From: an uncultured Candidatus Saccharibacteria bacterium
GTDB lineage: Bacteria; Patescibacteriota; Saccharimonadia; Saccharimonadales; Saccharimonadaceae
Assembly: GCA_938018005.1 (NCBI GenBank)
Contig: CALIJG010000006.1
Span: forward strand, 1 to 20,938
Length of the DNA stretch: 20,938 bases
Direction: 5' to 3'
Under the pieces are notes generated by a model that worked only from the letters and a program-made list of their open reading frames with translations, was not told the origin of the DNA and made no database searches. This document shows, in pieces, positions 7,092 through 14,639 of the stretch. The position numbers were made by a program, and so were the translations under genes. Position 1 is the stretch's first letter. Every line of letters begins with the position of its first letter.

Positions 7092-7340
7092 TTATTTTGT
7101 TGAATAGCCGCATACCATAGCTGCAAAATTGCCGAGTGCCTTGCCGACATCTTTCCATTGGCGACACCGAAACAGGTCGTGTGCGGTAATGAGCAGCGCT
7201 GCCCCAATGATAATAAGCAGTGTAGCTAAGGTATACCCTGCGAGAGATGACTGACTTATGAATAGCTGCAGCGCATAGTAGCCTGCCGCAAGCGCGAGAC
7301 CAAAGATGATGAGACTGAGGAGTTTGAAGAGGTAATGCAT
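7092..7340 (-). CDS. Small two-TM membrane protein, unknown
   Basis: An 82-residue protein with two hydrophobic segments (about 3-28 and 35-54) and a short, partly basic C-terminal tail (DLFRCRQWKDVGKALGNF). No family recognised. The start at 7340 was preferred to a longer in-frame start at 7400 because a consensus promoter (TTGACA, 17 nt, CATAAT) lies between the two, making the upstream ATG untranscribed. The -10 box ends 9 nt before the ATG, so the transcript is nearly leaderless. It is divergent from the 539-residue gene; the two promoters are back to back. Confidence 0.6.
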   Translation of the reverse strand: MHYLFKLLSLIIFGLALAAGYYALQLFISQSSLAGYTLATLLIIIGAALLITAHDLFRCRQWKDVGKALGNFAAMVCGYSTK

Positions 7341-7349
7341 GATGGTTTG

Positions 7350-7378
7350 ATTATGGTACGATAGCAAAAATATGTCAA
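7350..7378 (-). promoter_or_regulatory. Promoter of the 82-residue membrane protein
   Basis: Minus strand: perfect -35 TTGACA (7373-7378), 17-nt spacer, CATAAT (7350-7355). The -35 lies within an inverted repeat, TGTCA-A-TGACA (7373-7383). Confidence 0.65.
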
Positions 7379-7393
7379 TGACAGATGTAGCAT

Positions 7394-7422
7394 TTGACAC
7401 AATAATAGTATAGCTCTATAGT
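7394..7422 (+). promoter_or_regulatory. Consensus promoter of the 539-residue gene, leaderless
   Basis: Perfect -35 TTGACA (7394-7399), 17-nt spacer, TATAGT (7417-7422). The ATG at 7430 is 7 nt after the -10 box. The -35 boxes of the two divergent promoters are only 15 bp apart. Confidence 0.7.
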
Positions 7423-7429
7423 TATGTAT

Positions 7430-9049
7430 ATGTTTCAACCACCTCGCCCTCTCCTGTATAACACAGCACCACTAACAAGCCAGCAGCTCAAAGAACTCCT
7501 TAAGGAGTATGTTCAGCACTATCGCGAGTTGCTATGTACGCCTGATACCATGAAGCAATTACTCAGGCCACATTCGTATAGCGGCGCAAAGGCAGATGAG
7601 GTTGTGGATGCTGTCGTTGACATTGTCAATATGTGGGGATATTACTTCTACCAGCCAACTGGCAAGACAGCTGCAAATCAGGAGAAAAAGCATTTTGCGC
7701 AGCAGCTGCTACATGATATTCGCGCAATGGTTGACGAGATTCCTGACCTTGCGAAGGTTATGCCTGAGATTGAAGAGACAGTCTGGCAAAAGCTTGATTT
7801 AGAAGTGAATCAGCAATCAGCTGAATCTCTTGTGGCTGAGGCTGGTGATATCGATCGAAAAGAACTGTTTGATAGGTTGGCGACCCACTATGTACAACTC
7901 AATGAGTATTATGATAGTGAAGGAGGAGCAACCGCTGAGCAGAAGGAGCAGCTGGATGACATTGTGCAGCATATGCGCACTATTATCGATGAGAATATTG
8001 CTGCAAAACGTAAGATGTTTGCTAATCGCTATTGGTCAGTAGCAGCTGAGACTTTGTATAAAGCGCTTTTTCTCACTAGCCGTCTGTATCATATCAGTGG
8101 TGCTGATGAGGACTTTGAGCGGGTTTTGAATCTTGCCAGCCTATATCGCACAGCGATGTATAGTACGCTCGGTGGGTCTGTACCAGCCCTACCAAGCCTT
8201 GATGATGCAGATATCGTACCACTCTCGCAGGCAGAGCTTAAGCGTGACAGAAAGGCGAGTACCTATATCTATGATGTTGAGTTTGTCGTTCTCTCACTGG
8301 TGGAGGACTGTCTGAGAGAAGGCCAGCCTGACAAGGCACGCCAGATTGAGCGCTACCTCATTAATCCGTATATGCGTGCTGTTGCGGATACGTACTATGT
8401 TCTTAATCACGAAGATCCAACCGGCAAGAGACAAAAGCGCGCTGCGGCATACGTTATCGAAAGAGAGGACATAGCCTACGTAAAACATGGTGATGAGGAT
8501 ATCGATGATGAGATAGTCATCAATGAGCTTGATGATGGACGTGTCGCGTTTGATGAGGAGATACGCCGTCGCTATATTGCATATGTACGGCAGTCAGCAG
8601 CTACTGGCAAAAATAATCATGTGATACTTGCCCTCGGAGCACTACAGCAATGTTGCGAATACACCAATAGGGATCGTACTGCTATCTGCCAAGCTGTCTG
8701 GGAAAAATTGCAGAGTACCCTTCGTCCTACAGAATGGCGGCACCCGGTCATTATTAGTGCTGAACAGTCTGAATGTCTCTATCTTTTATGGAGATACGAT
8801 GATGCAGATAAAGTGGATAATTGGCTTAGGCAGCTATACATGAATGACCCTAGCTACAATATAGTTAAATTCTGTCTCTTACGGTTTGCGTTTGATCCAA
8901 AGGTATTTGCAACGCTGGAAGATATTATTATGAAAGACACAACAGGTCACCTCCAGCCGAAACTCGGTAGGATACTTAAAGATCTTCGATTCTATCTTTG
9001 TCGCGCGATAGAAGATGCATTTCAGTGTGAAAAGCAGATAAAAGGATGA
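7430..9049 (+). CDS. Unrecognised 539-residue soluble protein
   Basis: I do not recognise this protein. It has no signal peptide or membrane segment, is acidic in several stretches (DEDIDDEIVINELDDGRVAFDEEIRRR) and looks mostly helical, with repeated aromatic/leucine patterns that could be helical repeats. No Walker, nuclease, CxxC or HTH motif was found. The start at 7430 is preferred to the in-frame ATG at 7424, which lies only 1 nt after the -10 box; initiation at 7430 fits leaderless transcription and there is no Shine-Dalgarno sequence. Its codon and base use look more AT-rich than the flanking genes, which could mean recent acquisition or relaxed constraint. It stands alone, with a near-consensus promoter, divergent from a small membrane protein. 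Length and uninterrupted frame make it a real gene. Confidence 0.75.
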   Translation: MFQPPRPLLYNTAPLTSQQLKELLKEYVQHYRELLCTPDTMKQLLRPHSYSGAKADEVVDAVVDIVNMWGYYFYQPTGKTAANQEKKHFAQQLLHDIRAMVDEIPDLAKVMPEIEETVWQKLDLEVNQQSAESLVAEAGDIDRKELFDRLATHYVQLNEYYDSEGGATAEQKEQLDDIVQHMRTIIDENIAAKRKMFANRYWSVAAETLYKALFLTSRLYHISGADEDFERVLNLASLYRTAMYSTLGGSVPALPSLDDADIVPLSQAELKRDRKASTYIYDVEFVVLSLVEDCLREGQPDKARQIERYLINPYMRAVADTYYVLNHEDPTGKRQKRAAAYVIEREDIAYVKHGDEDIDDEIVINELDDGRVAFDEEIRRRYIAYVRQSAATGKNNHVILALGALQQCCEYTNRDRTAICQAVWEKLQSTLRPTEWRHPVIISAEQSECLYLLWRYDDADKVDNWLRQLYMNDPSYNIVKFCLLRFAFDPKVFATLEDIIMKDTTGHLQPKLGRILKDLRFYLCRAIEDAFQCEKQIKG

Positions 9050-9151
9050 AGAACTGTGCTGCAATAATAGAGAGCCTGAAATAGTACTTAGGAGCGTTCT
9101 TAATAAAGTGATTTTGAAAGACTGCTGCGCCTTTCGCTTTCTTTCCCTCTA

Positions 9152-9160
9152 TGTTATAAT
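9152..9160 (+). promoter_or_regulatory. Extended -10 promoter of the ABC exporter operon
   Basis: TGT plus consensus TATAAT (9155-9160). Transcription from about 9167 gives a leader of about 87 nt. Confidence 0.6.
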
Positions 9161-9164
9161 TCGG

Positions 9165-9195
9165 CCCAGCGGATGGTTGTTAGCGTATAGCTGGG
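9165..9195 (+). other. Structured leader of the ABC exporter operon
   Basis: CCCAGC (9165-9170) and GCTGGG (9190-9195) can form a 6-bp stem right at the 5' end of the transcript. Further along, GAGGCC and GGGCTC can pair with one mismatch. No known riboswitch pattern recognised. Confidence 0.25.
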
Positions 9196-9253
9196 AGCGA
9201 TTCAAGCAGAGGCCTGTTTGTGTGTGGGGCTCGTAGCATAAGAAAGGAGTTTT

Positions 9254-10018
9254 ATGACTCAAACCAAACCAATTATAACGGTGGATGGCTTGACCAAAGC
9301 CTATGCCGGTACGCCAGTGGTGGATGGGATATCCTTCACGGTTAAGACGGGCGAGATTTTTGGCTTGCTGGGGCCCAACGGCGCTGGTAAGACCACGACA
9401 CTGGAGATGCTGGAGGCGCTGCGATCGATTGACGCTGGCCGGGCGACCATTGACGGCATTGATGTCGCCAAGCAGCCCAAGCAAATTAAGCAGATCATCG
9501 GTATCCAACTGCAGTCGACTACCTTTTACGATAAGCTGACCCTGCGCGAGCAGCTGCGTATGTTTGCCAGCCTATATGGTCGGCGTGTTGATGCTGATGC
9601 TTTGCTAGAGAAGGTGCAGCTCAGTGCCAAGGCGGGCAGCTATGTCGAGCAGCTCAGCGGTGGGCAAAAGCAGCGCTTTGCGATTGCTGCAACGCTTGTG
9701 AACCAGCCCAAGGTGCTCTTTTTGGATGAGCCGACTACGGGCCTAGACCCGCAAGCACGGCGCAACCTGTGGGAGCTGATCAAGACGATTCGCGATGAAG
9801 GCATCACCATTGTGCTCACCACTCACTATATGGATGAGGCCGAGCTGCTATGTGATCGCCTGGCGATTATGGATGCGGGCAAAATTATCACCATTGATAC
9901 ACCGCAGCATCTTATTGAGCAGCTGCTGGCCCGCGGCTTTACCAAGCAACAAACGGTCGAGCCCGCCAACTTAGAGGATGTGTTTATTGATTTAACCGGC
10001 AAGGCCATTCGGGAGTAG
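9254..10018 (+). CDS. ABC-2 type exporter, ATP-binding protein
   Basis: A 254-residue ATPase of the DrrA/CcmA-like group that drives export through the adjacent permease. Walker A GPNGAGKTT (40-48), Q-loop near IQLQ (84-87), signature LSGGQ (134-138), Walker B VLFLDE (154-159) and the switch histidine His191 in TTHYMDEAE are all intact. It is a single nucleotide-binding domain, so it should act as a dimer. AGGAG lies 4 nt before the ATG. The permease starts directly after the stop codon, and a thioredoxin-like protein follows. The substrate (antibiotic, lipid or peptide) cannot be told from sequence. Confidence 0.95.
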   Translation: MTQTKPIITVDGLTKAYAGTPVVDGISFTVKTGEIFGLLGPNGAGKTTTLEMLEALRSIDAGRATIDGIDVAKQPKQIKQIIGIQLQSTTFYDKLTLREQLRMFASLYGRRVDADALLEKVQLSAKAGSYVEQLSGGQKQRFAIAATLVNQPKVLFLDEPTTGLDPQARRNLWELIKTIRDEGITIVLTTHYMDEAELLCDRLAIMDAGKIITIDTPQHLIEQLLARGFTKQQTVEPANLEDVFIDLTGKAIRE

Positions 10019-11137
10019 ATGATGCGAGTCAAGTCATATTGGATTGGGGTATATGGGCAGGTGCGCGCCCTACAAAAGCGCTTTATGCGTGATGGCACGT
10101 CGCTGTTTTTTACCTTTTTGTTCCCGCTCATCTTTTTGCTGGTGTTTGGCGCGATTTTTAATAACCAAACCACCAGCTTTGATGTGGCGATTATTAACCA
10201 CTCACAGAGCGAATTTGCCAAGCAGTTTGTGGAGCAAGCCAAGGCAAACAAAGATACGACGCTCAAAGTAAAGGACGTCAAGGATATGCAGGAAGCGCGC
10301 GAGAAGCTAAAGCACTCGGAGCTGAGTGGTATCATCGAGCTGCCAGCTGATTTTGGCACCGTGACGCCGGCTCAGGGGCGTCCGAGCGGCACTTTGCGTG
10401 TGCTCTACGCCAAGGGTTCGGAGCAGTCTGGCAATACGCTGACGGCTATTATGGGGCAGATTATTGATGGTATTAATAAAGGTATGGGCCAGCCCGAGCC
10501 ACCGCTGAAGGTTGCGGGTCAAGCTGTGGGTGATGAGCAGCTCAAGACCTTTGACTATACCTTTACTGGCCTACTGGCCTTTAGTTTGATGAGTATGGGA
10601 ATCTTTGGTCTGGCTAACCAGATGCCGACGGAGAAGCAAAAGGGCTCCTACCGGCGCCTCCGCGCGTCGCCCTTTACGGCAGGGCAGCTGATCCTGGCAG
10701 TAGGCATCCACTACACGATTGTATCGCTGCTGAGTGCCGCTATGATGCTGGTGGTCGGGATGACTGTCTTCCACTTCAACATGCGTGGTGATTGGCTACT
10801 GGCCGTGCCGTTCATTACTCTAGCGGCGCTGCTGATGGTGGGCTTTGGCCTGCTGATTGGTGGCTGGGCCAAGAACGAGAACCAGTCGGCACCGCTGGGT
10901 AACCTGGTGGCCTTCCCGATGATGTTCCTTTCCGGCACCTTCTTCCCGTCCTTTATGTTCCCAGAGTGGCTGCGCACGCTGAGCCAGTTCGTCCCGATGA
11001 CACCTGTGACTGATGGTCTGCGCCTGATTATGGCCGAGAATGCCAGCCTGGCAGAGGTGCTGCCATACGCTGGCGCTGTTGGCCTATGGATACTGGTGGT
11101 GTACATAGCGGCGATCAAGTTGTTCCGATGGGAATAA
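10019..11137 (+). CDS. ABC-2 type transporter permease
   Basis: A 372-residue membrane subunit with the standard ABC-2 layout: one N-terminal membrane segment (SLFFTFLFPLIFLLVFGAIF, about 27-48), a large external loop (about 50-175) and five C-terminal segments (about 180-372). The loop is charged (many Lys/Glu), with DVAIINHSQ near its start as in the YhgE/DrrB-type permeases. Its ATG abuts the TAG of the ATPase gene, and a second ATG follows at once, so the true start may be 10022; coupled translation is expected. It forms the exporter with the preceding gene; cargo unknown. Confidence 0.9.
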   Translation: MMRVKSYWIGVYGQVRALQKRFMRDGTSLFFTFLFPLIFLLVFGAIFNNQTTSFDVAIINHSQSEFAKQFVEQAKANKDTTLKVKDVKDMQEAREKLKHSELSGIIELPADFGTVTPAQGRPSGTLRVLYAKGSEQSGNTLTAIMGQIIDGINKGMGQPEPPLKVAGQAVGDEQLKTFDYTFTGLLAFSLMSMGIFGLANQMPTEKQKGSYRRLRASPFTAGQLILAVGIHYTIVSLLSAAMMLVVGMTVFHFNMRGDWLLAVPFITLAALLMVGFGLLIGGWAKNENQSAPLGNLVAFPMMFLSGTFFPSFMFPEWLRTLSQFVPMTPVTDGLRLIMAENASLAEVLPYAGAVGLWILVVYIAAIKLFRWE

Positions 11138-11163
11138 CGAGATAACGAACAAGAGGAGGGGAG

Positions 11164-11751
11164 ATGCGCCGAAGCACGCAGGTGATAATAACAGGGGTGG
11201 TTATTGTTGTAACCATCAGTCTGGTTGGTGCGGCGTGGTATCTCCAGCAGCATCGCCCCCAGCCTGTAAGGCAGACAGACGCTGCGAGGTTTCAGGCAGA
11301 GTACCCACGGGTTGCGGCAGATAACCGCTTTGTCTACGCACGTGATGTTGCTGTGCTCGATATGCTAGAACATGGCACGGGCGTGGTGTTTCTTGGCTAT
11401 CCCCAGTGCCCGTGGTGCCAGCGGCTGAGCGAGTATGTCGACCAAGCGGCTCGTGCTGAGGGTATTGCTAGGATTCACTATCTCAACATTCGTCAGGCAC
11501 GCGCTAGCAAGAACGAGACATACCAAAAGCTGGTGGCACGTCTTGCGCCTTACCTCAGTAAGGATGAGGACGGCCAACCGCGGATTTTTGTGCCTGATGT
11601 GACGATCGTAAAGCGCGGGTCGATCGTGTGGCGCTATAAGGAAGAGCCAACTGGCGATAGTGCTATCACCCCTGATCGGTATTGGACTGCAGAGCGGGCT
11701 CAGCGGGCGGTTGCACAGCTGCGGCGTGCGATGCAGACGATGAAGCAATAG
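11164..11751 (+). CDS. Membrane-anchored thioredoxin/glutaredoxin-like protein (CPWC)
   Basis: A 195-residue protein with an N-terminal anchor (about 7-27) and an external thioredoxin-fold domain. FLGYPQCPWCQRL carries the active site Cys82-Pro-Trp-Cys85, and FVPDVTIVKRG has the cis-proline at about 144. The family is that of small thioredoxin-like proteins in Gram-positive-type bacteria, some of which accompany bacteriocin or peptide export loci. A purine-rich GAGGAGGGGAG lies right before the ATG. The gene follows the exporter permease by 26 nt, so it is probably in the same operon and could fold or reduce an exported cargo; that link is inference. It is distinct from the DsbA-like protein at 5002-5712. 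Confidence 0.8.
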   Translation: MRRSTQVIITGVVIVVTISLVGAAWYLQQHRPQPVRQTDAARFQAEYPRVAADNRFVYARDVAVLDMLEHGTGVVFLGYPQCPWCQRLSEYVDQAARAEGIARIHYLNIRQARASKNETYQKLVARLAPYLSKDEDGQPRIFVPDVTIVKRGSIVWRYKEEPTGDSAITPDRYWTAERAQRAVAQLRRAMQTMKQ

Positions 11752-11809
11752 ACTGAGCACTATGCAGATAATAAAGAAGAAATACTGCTACTATGACAGA
11801 GGAGACAAC

Positions 11810-12118
11810 ATGACGTATCGATTTATTCAAGATGCCTACCAAGCGCGGCGTGGTGGGTCGTCGCGGGTGCTTGATGTGTGCTGCGAAGGCTGCGCCAAGC
11901 ACGTGACGTTTTACCAAAAGGATGGCCCAGGTTCGCTGCGGCGCATGTATGTCGACCGTTTTATCGATATGACTCCAGCTGGTGATGAGCTATGCTGCCC
12001 GCACTGCCAGCGCGTCCTTGGTATTCTTATCACGTATGCCAAGGAAAACCGCCTGGCCTATCGACTTTTTGTCGATGCGGTGACTAAGCGGGTTGTGCCG
12101 CGTCGGCAGGTAGGGTAG
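11810..12118 (+). CDS. Small zinc-ribbon protein, unknown
   Basis: A 102-residue protein with two CxxC knuckles: CCEGC (24-28) and CCPHC (62-66), which should bind one zinc ion. The linker has KHVTFYQKDGPGSLRRMYVDRF, and the C-terminus is basic (VTKRVVPRRQ), hinting at nucleic-acid contact. No named family. The start at 11810 was preferred to the in-frame ATG at 11762 because GGAG lies 5 nt before it. It follows the thioredoxin-like gene by 58 nt. The stop codon lies in the loop of a 9-bp hairpin. Confidence 0.7.
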   Translation: MTYRFIQDAYQARRGGSSRVLDVCCEGCAKHVTFYQKDGPGSLRRMYVDRFIDMTPAGDELCCPHCQRVLGILITYAKENRLAYRLFVDAVTKRVVPRRQVG

Positions 12119-12130
12119 TGGCCCTACCTG
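12107..12130 (+). terminator. Strong hairpin at the end of the ABC exporter operon
   Basis: CAGGTAGGG (12107-12115) and CCCTACCTG (12122-12130) form a perfect 9-bp stem with a 6-nt loop that contains the TAG stop. No U-run follows, so termination may need a factor or the structure may protect the 3' end. Confidence 0.45.
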
Positions 12131-12136
12131 TGCCGG

Positions 12137-12145
12137 TGCTATACT
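12137..12145 (+). promoter_or_regulatory. Extended -10 promoter of the amber-interrupted frame
   Basis: TGC plus TATACT (12140-12145), 7 nt before the ATG at 12153, the same leaderless layout as other genes here. Confidence 0.45.
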
Positions 12146-12152
12146 GAATACC

Positions 12153-12344
12153 ATGATACATACCACACGTTACCTGGTCTGCCATAGTTAGACGGTCATC
12201 GTTGTGGCGCATGGCGGTGGGCATCATGCCTTGTATGCCTATGCCCATGATCTACCGTGGCGCGGCAATATGCGCCGCGAGCTGCTTGATAATGGCGCGG
12301 CGCGGCGGTATACAATTTGGCCGCATCCTACACCCAACGTGTAG
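12153..12344 (+). pseudogene. Small frame interrupted by an in-frame amber codon
   Basis: From the ATG at 12153 a 63-codon frame runs to TAG-TAA at 12342, with one in-frame TAG at codon 13 (12189-12191). The part after the stop reads like coding sequence (TVIVVAHGGGHHALYAYAH, then WRGNMRRELLDNGAARRYTIW). An extended -10 sits 7 nt before the ATG. It could be a gene killed by one nonsense mutation, a shorter protein started at the GTG at 12204, a readthrough product, or chance. No family recognised. Confidence 0.35.
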
Positions 12345-12370
12345 TAAACTATGAGAGTCAAAGTGCTTGA

Positions 12371-12724
12371 TCACTGGGTGCGTTCTAACCACTGTTTTAG
12401 TACGACTGCCTGGTTATGTTCTGTATCCTTTGCGCCGTATACTAGCGTCACGACAGGGTGATTGGACCAGGCATTTTTTGCTGCAGCGGCGGCTGGATTG
12501 GTATCGAGCTCTTTTTTATAACGCGCTGAAAACTCTGTAAACTTTTCTGGATCATGGTGAAACCAGTGACGTAATTCATCAGTTGGTGCAATGTCCTTTG
12601 CCCACTCATCGAGTGCTGCGTGCTCTTTGCTGATGCCTCGTGGCCAGAGTCGATCGACCAAGACACGGTAGCCATCGCGTGGTGTTGCTGATTCGTAGAT
12701 TCGCGTAATTTTGTAGGTGGTCAT
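12371..12724 (-). CDS. yeaO: DUF488 family protein (YeaO-like)
   Basis: A 117-residue cytoplasmic protein matching the YeaO branch of DUF488 from end to end: RVLVDRLWPRGISKEHA, then LDEWAKDIAPTDELRHWFHHDPEKF and EFSARYKKEL, then VTLVYGAKDTEHNQA. The family is small, widespread and of unsettled biochemical function. AGAGG lies 4 nt before the ATG, and an extended -10 (TGCTACAAT) is just upstream. It lies 85 bp after the MFS gene on the same strand but with its own promoter. Confidence 0.9.
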   Translation of the reverse strand: MTTYKITRIYESATPRDGYRVLVDRLWPRGISKEHAALDEWAKDIAPTDELRHWFHHDPEKFTEFSARYKKELDTNPAAAAAKNAWSNHPVVTLVYGAKDTEHNQAVVLKQWLERTQ

Positions 12725-12739
12725 ACTACCTCTCGTGCT

Positions 12740-12748
12740 ATTGTAGCA
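12740..12748 (-). promoter_or_regulatory. Extended -10 promoter of yeaO
   Basis: Minus strand TGC plus TACAAT (12740-12745), about 16 nt before the ATG at 12724, leaving a leader of about 9-10 nt with the Shine-Dalgarno sequence. Confidence 0.4.
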
Positions 12749-12809
12749 TAGAAGGTAGTCTCAAGAAGGTGAGGCGGTGATCGTATGGCACGTAAAACGG
12801 TATGGGTGA

Positions 12810-14477
12810 TTACTCATCGTCCTTGTTTGTGGTCAAGGTGCGCTGGGGTAAGAAGAGGGCAACAAGGAAGCCTGTGGCCATAAGCGCGGCGCTAATGATA
12901 AAAATCTGGTGCAAGGAGTCGCTAAAGGCATTGAGAATGCGCGTGGTGTAGTCGTCTTGCTGCTGGCTTAGCTGCTGCTGAGCACGCGCGCGAGCTGGAG
13001 CAGGCAGCTGGGCCATACCTTTGGCTGCACCCTGGCTGATGGTGTCGTGCTGGCTGTTGATGCGCAGCAGGGTATCAGCGCTGAGCTCGCCATCGAGCTG
13101 CCGAGCGGCTTGTGGTGCGTGGCGCAGTGTCTGGATGTAGGGAATTTGGTTGACGTCGCCAAGGCTGTGTAAAATGCCACTAGTGAGCACGCCCGCAAAG
13201 ATAGCCGTCCCTACCGTCGAGCCAAGCCCGCGGAAGAGCTGCACGCTCGAGGTAGCAGCACCAAGATCCTGCTGGCGGAATTCATTTTGTACGGCGAGGG
13301 TAAGGATGGGCATACACATCCCCATGCCAAAGCCAGTGAGTGCCATAATGATCGCCTCGTGCCAGTAAGGTGAGGTGGGCTGAAGTGTGATAAGTGAGAG
13401 AATACTTGCTGCGGTGATGGCGCAGCCGATGACGATATAGCGCTTGTATACACCCGTCCGGCTAATGAGTTGCCCCACGCCAATAGAGCTAATCATCATC
13501 CCGCCTACCATTGGCAGGAGCATCAGACCAGCTTGTGAGGCAGTTGCACCAAAGACTTGCTGATTAAACTGCGTGAGGTAGAGGATTGCTCCGAGAAAAG
13601 CGGCACCAAAGAGCAGGCTAATGAGCATAATGAGGCGGTAGGTGGGGTTACGGAAGAAGCGGAGAGGGAGGATGGGCTGAGCGGCGTTGCGCTCAAGCCA
13701 GAGGAAGATACCACCAGTAAGGGCGGCAATAGCGAGCAGTACACTTTTGATGAGAGTAAGGCTCGTGCCACGGTCGATGACGCTCTTAAAGACCATCTCC
13801 GTATTGTCTACTGCCAAGACAAGCGCCGCCAGGGCAATGGTGATGAAAAGAGCACCGAGGTAGTCTGGCTTGTGCTTGCTGTCGTGCTTGATTTGTGGGC
13901 AATAGCGGACGATGAGAGCAGTGGCGATGATACCAATTGGCACATTGATAAAGAACGTCCAGCGCCAGTTGGTTGTGACGCCAAAGATGGTCGCACCATC
14001 GGTTAGCCAGCCACCAAGCAATGGCCCCGCTACCGAGCTCATACCAAAGGTCGCACCGATGAGCCCTTGCCAGCGGCCCCGCTCCTTAGGCGTAAAGAGA
14101 TCGCCGACAATAGTAAAGGCGTTGGCGGTGATAATGCCGCCACCAATTCCTTGCAGCGCACGCCACGCAATGAGCCATTCTACGGTTGGCGCGATACCGC
14201 TGAGCAGCGAGCCAATGGTAAAGATTGCCACGCCACTGAGCAAAAGTGGCTTGCGGCCATACATGTCGCTTAGCTTACCGGCTAGCGGCACTGTCACAGT
14301 GGTGGTGAGCATATAGGCAGTAACGATAAAGCCAAGAGAGGAGAAACTGTTGAATTCCTTGACGATTGCGCCCAGTGCTGTCGCCACGATGGTTTGGTCG
14401 AGCGCTACGAGAAAGAGGGCGCTCATCACGGCAAGCATGACGATGAGTTTGTGACGTTGGGGCAGATGATGGAGCAT
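12810..14477 (-). CDS. MFS drug exporter, DHA2 family (14 TM)
   Basis: A 555-residue proton-driven exporter of the EmrB/QacA group. Motif A GKLSDMYGRKPLL lies between TM2 and TM3, and GMSSVAGPLLGGWLTD is motif C of TM5, the antiporter signature. LDQTIVATAL in TM1 is motif D1, typical of DHA2. Length and hydrophobic pattern fit 14 segments, with an extra external stretch near the C-terminus (about 440-510) before the last segment. Probable substrates are hydrophobic or cationic toxic compounds; the exact one is unknown. AAGGA lies 5 nt before the ATG. A -10 (TATAGT) lies at 14496-14501 and a 12-bp palindrome (14544-14555) further upstream. No adjacent regulator or EmrA-type fusion protein is present. 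Confidence 0.93.
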   Translation of the reverse strand: MLHHLPQRHKLIVMLAVMSALFLVALDQTIVATALGAIVKEFNSFSSLGFIVTAYMLTTTVTVPLAGKLSDMYGRKPLLLSGVAIFTIGSLLSGIAPTVEWLIAWRALQGIGGGIITANAFTIVGDLFTPKERGRWQGLIGATFGMSSVAGPLLGGWLTDGATIFGVTTNWRWTFFINVPIGIIATALIVRYCPQIKHDSKHKPDYLGALFITIALAALVLAVDNTEMVFKSVIDRGTSLTLIKSVLLAIAALTGGIFLWLERNAAQPILPLRFFRNPTYRLIMLISLLFGAAFLGAILYLTQFNQQVFGATASQAGLMLLPMVGGMMISSIGVGQLISRTGVYKRYIVIGCAITAASILSLITLQPTSPYWHEAIIMALTGFGMGMCMPILTLAVQNEFRQQDLGAATSSVQLFRGLGSTVGTAIFAGVLTSGILHSLGDVNQIPYIQTLRHAPQAARQLDGELSADTLLRINSQHDTISQGAAKGMAQLPAPARARAQQQLSQQQDDYTTRILNAFSDSLHQIFIISAALMATGFLVALFLPQRTLTTNKDDE

Positions 14478-14495
14478 AGAATTCCTTGGTTGGTT

Positions 14496-14501
14496 ACTAT
14501 A
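14496..14501 (-). promoter_or_regulatory. Likely -10 box of the MFS gene
   Basis: Minus strand TATAGT, 18 nt before the ATG with the Shine-Dalgarno sequence between. The -35 region is weak. Confidence 0.35.
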
Positions 14502-14543
14502 GTTGATATTCCGAAATGTAAAATAAGGTTCTCGCTCTCGCTA

Positions 14544-14555
14544 GAGTATATACTC
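14544..14555. repeat. 12-bp perfect palindrome upstream of the MFS gene
   Basis: GAGTATATACTC is fully symmetric and lies about 40 bp upstream of the putative -10. It could be an operator; no matching regulator is next to it. Confidence 0.3.
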
Positions 14556-14639
14556 CTCCTATATGACTTTGAGACACGTCAAGTAGAGAACTGTTAACCA
14601 AATATGCTATGATACGCCGAATAGAACTGTTTGTCAATT

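Noticed and set aside
12189..12191. Amber codon read as pyrrolysine
   Set aside because: Other genes here end at TAG normally (corA, the DsbA-like gene, groL), and nothing points to pyrrolysine machinery.
13557..14006. 149-codon plus-strand frame opposite the MFS gene
   Set aside because: Antisense to conserved membrane segments of the exporter, with no start signals.
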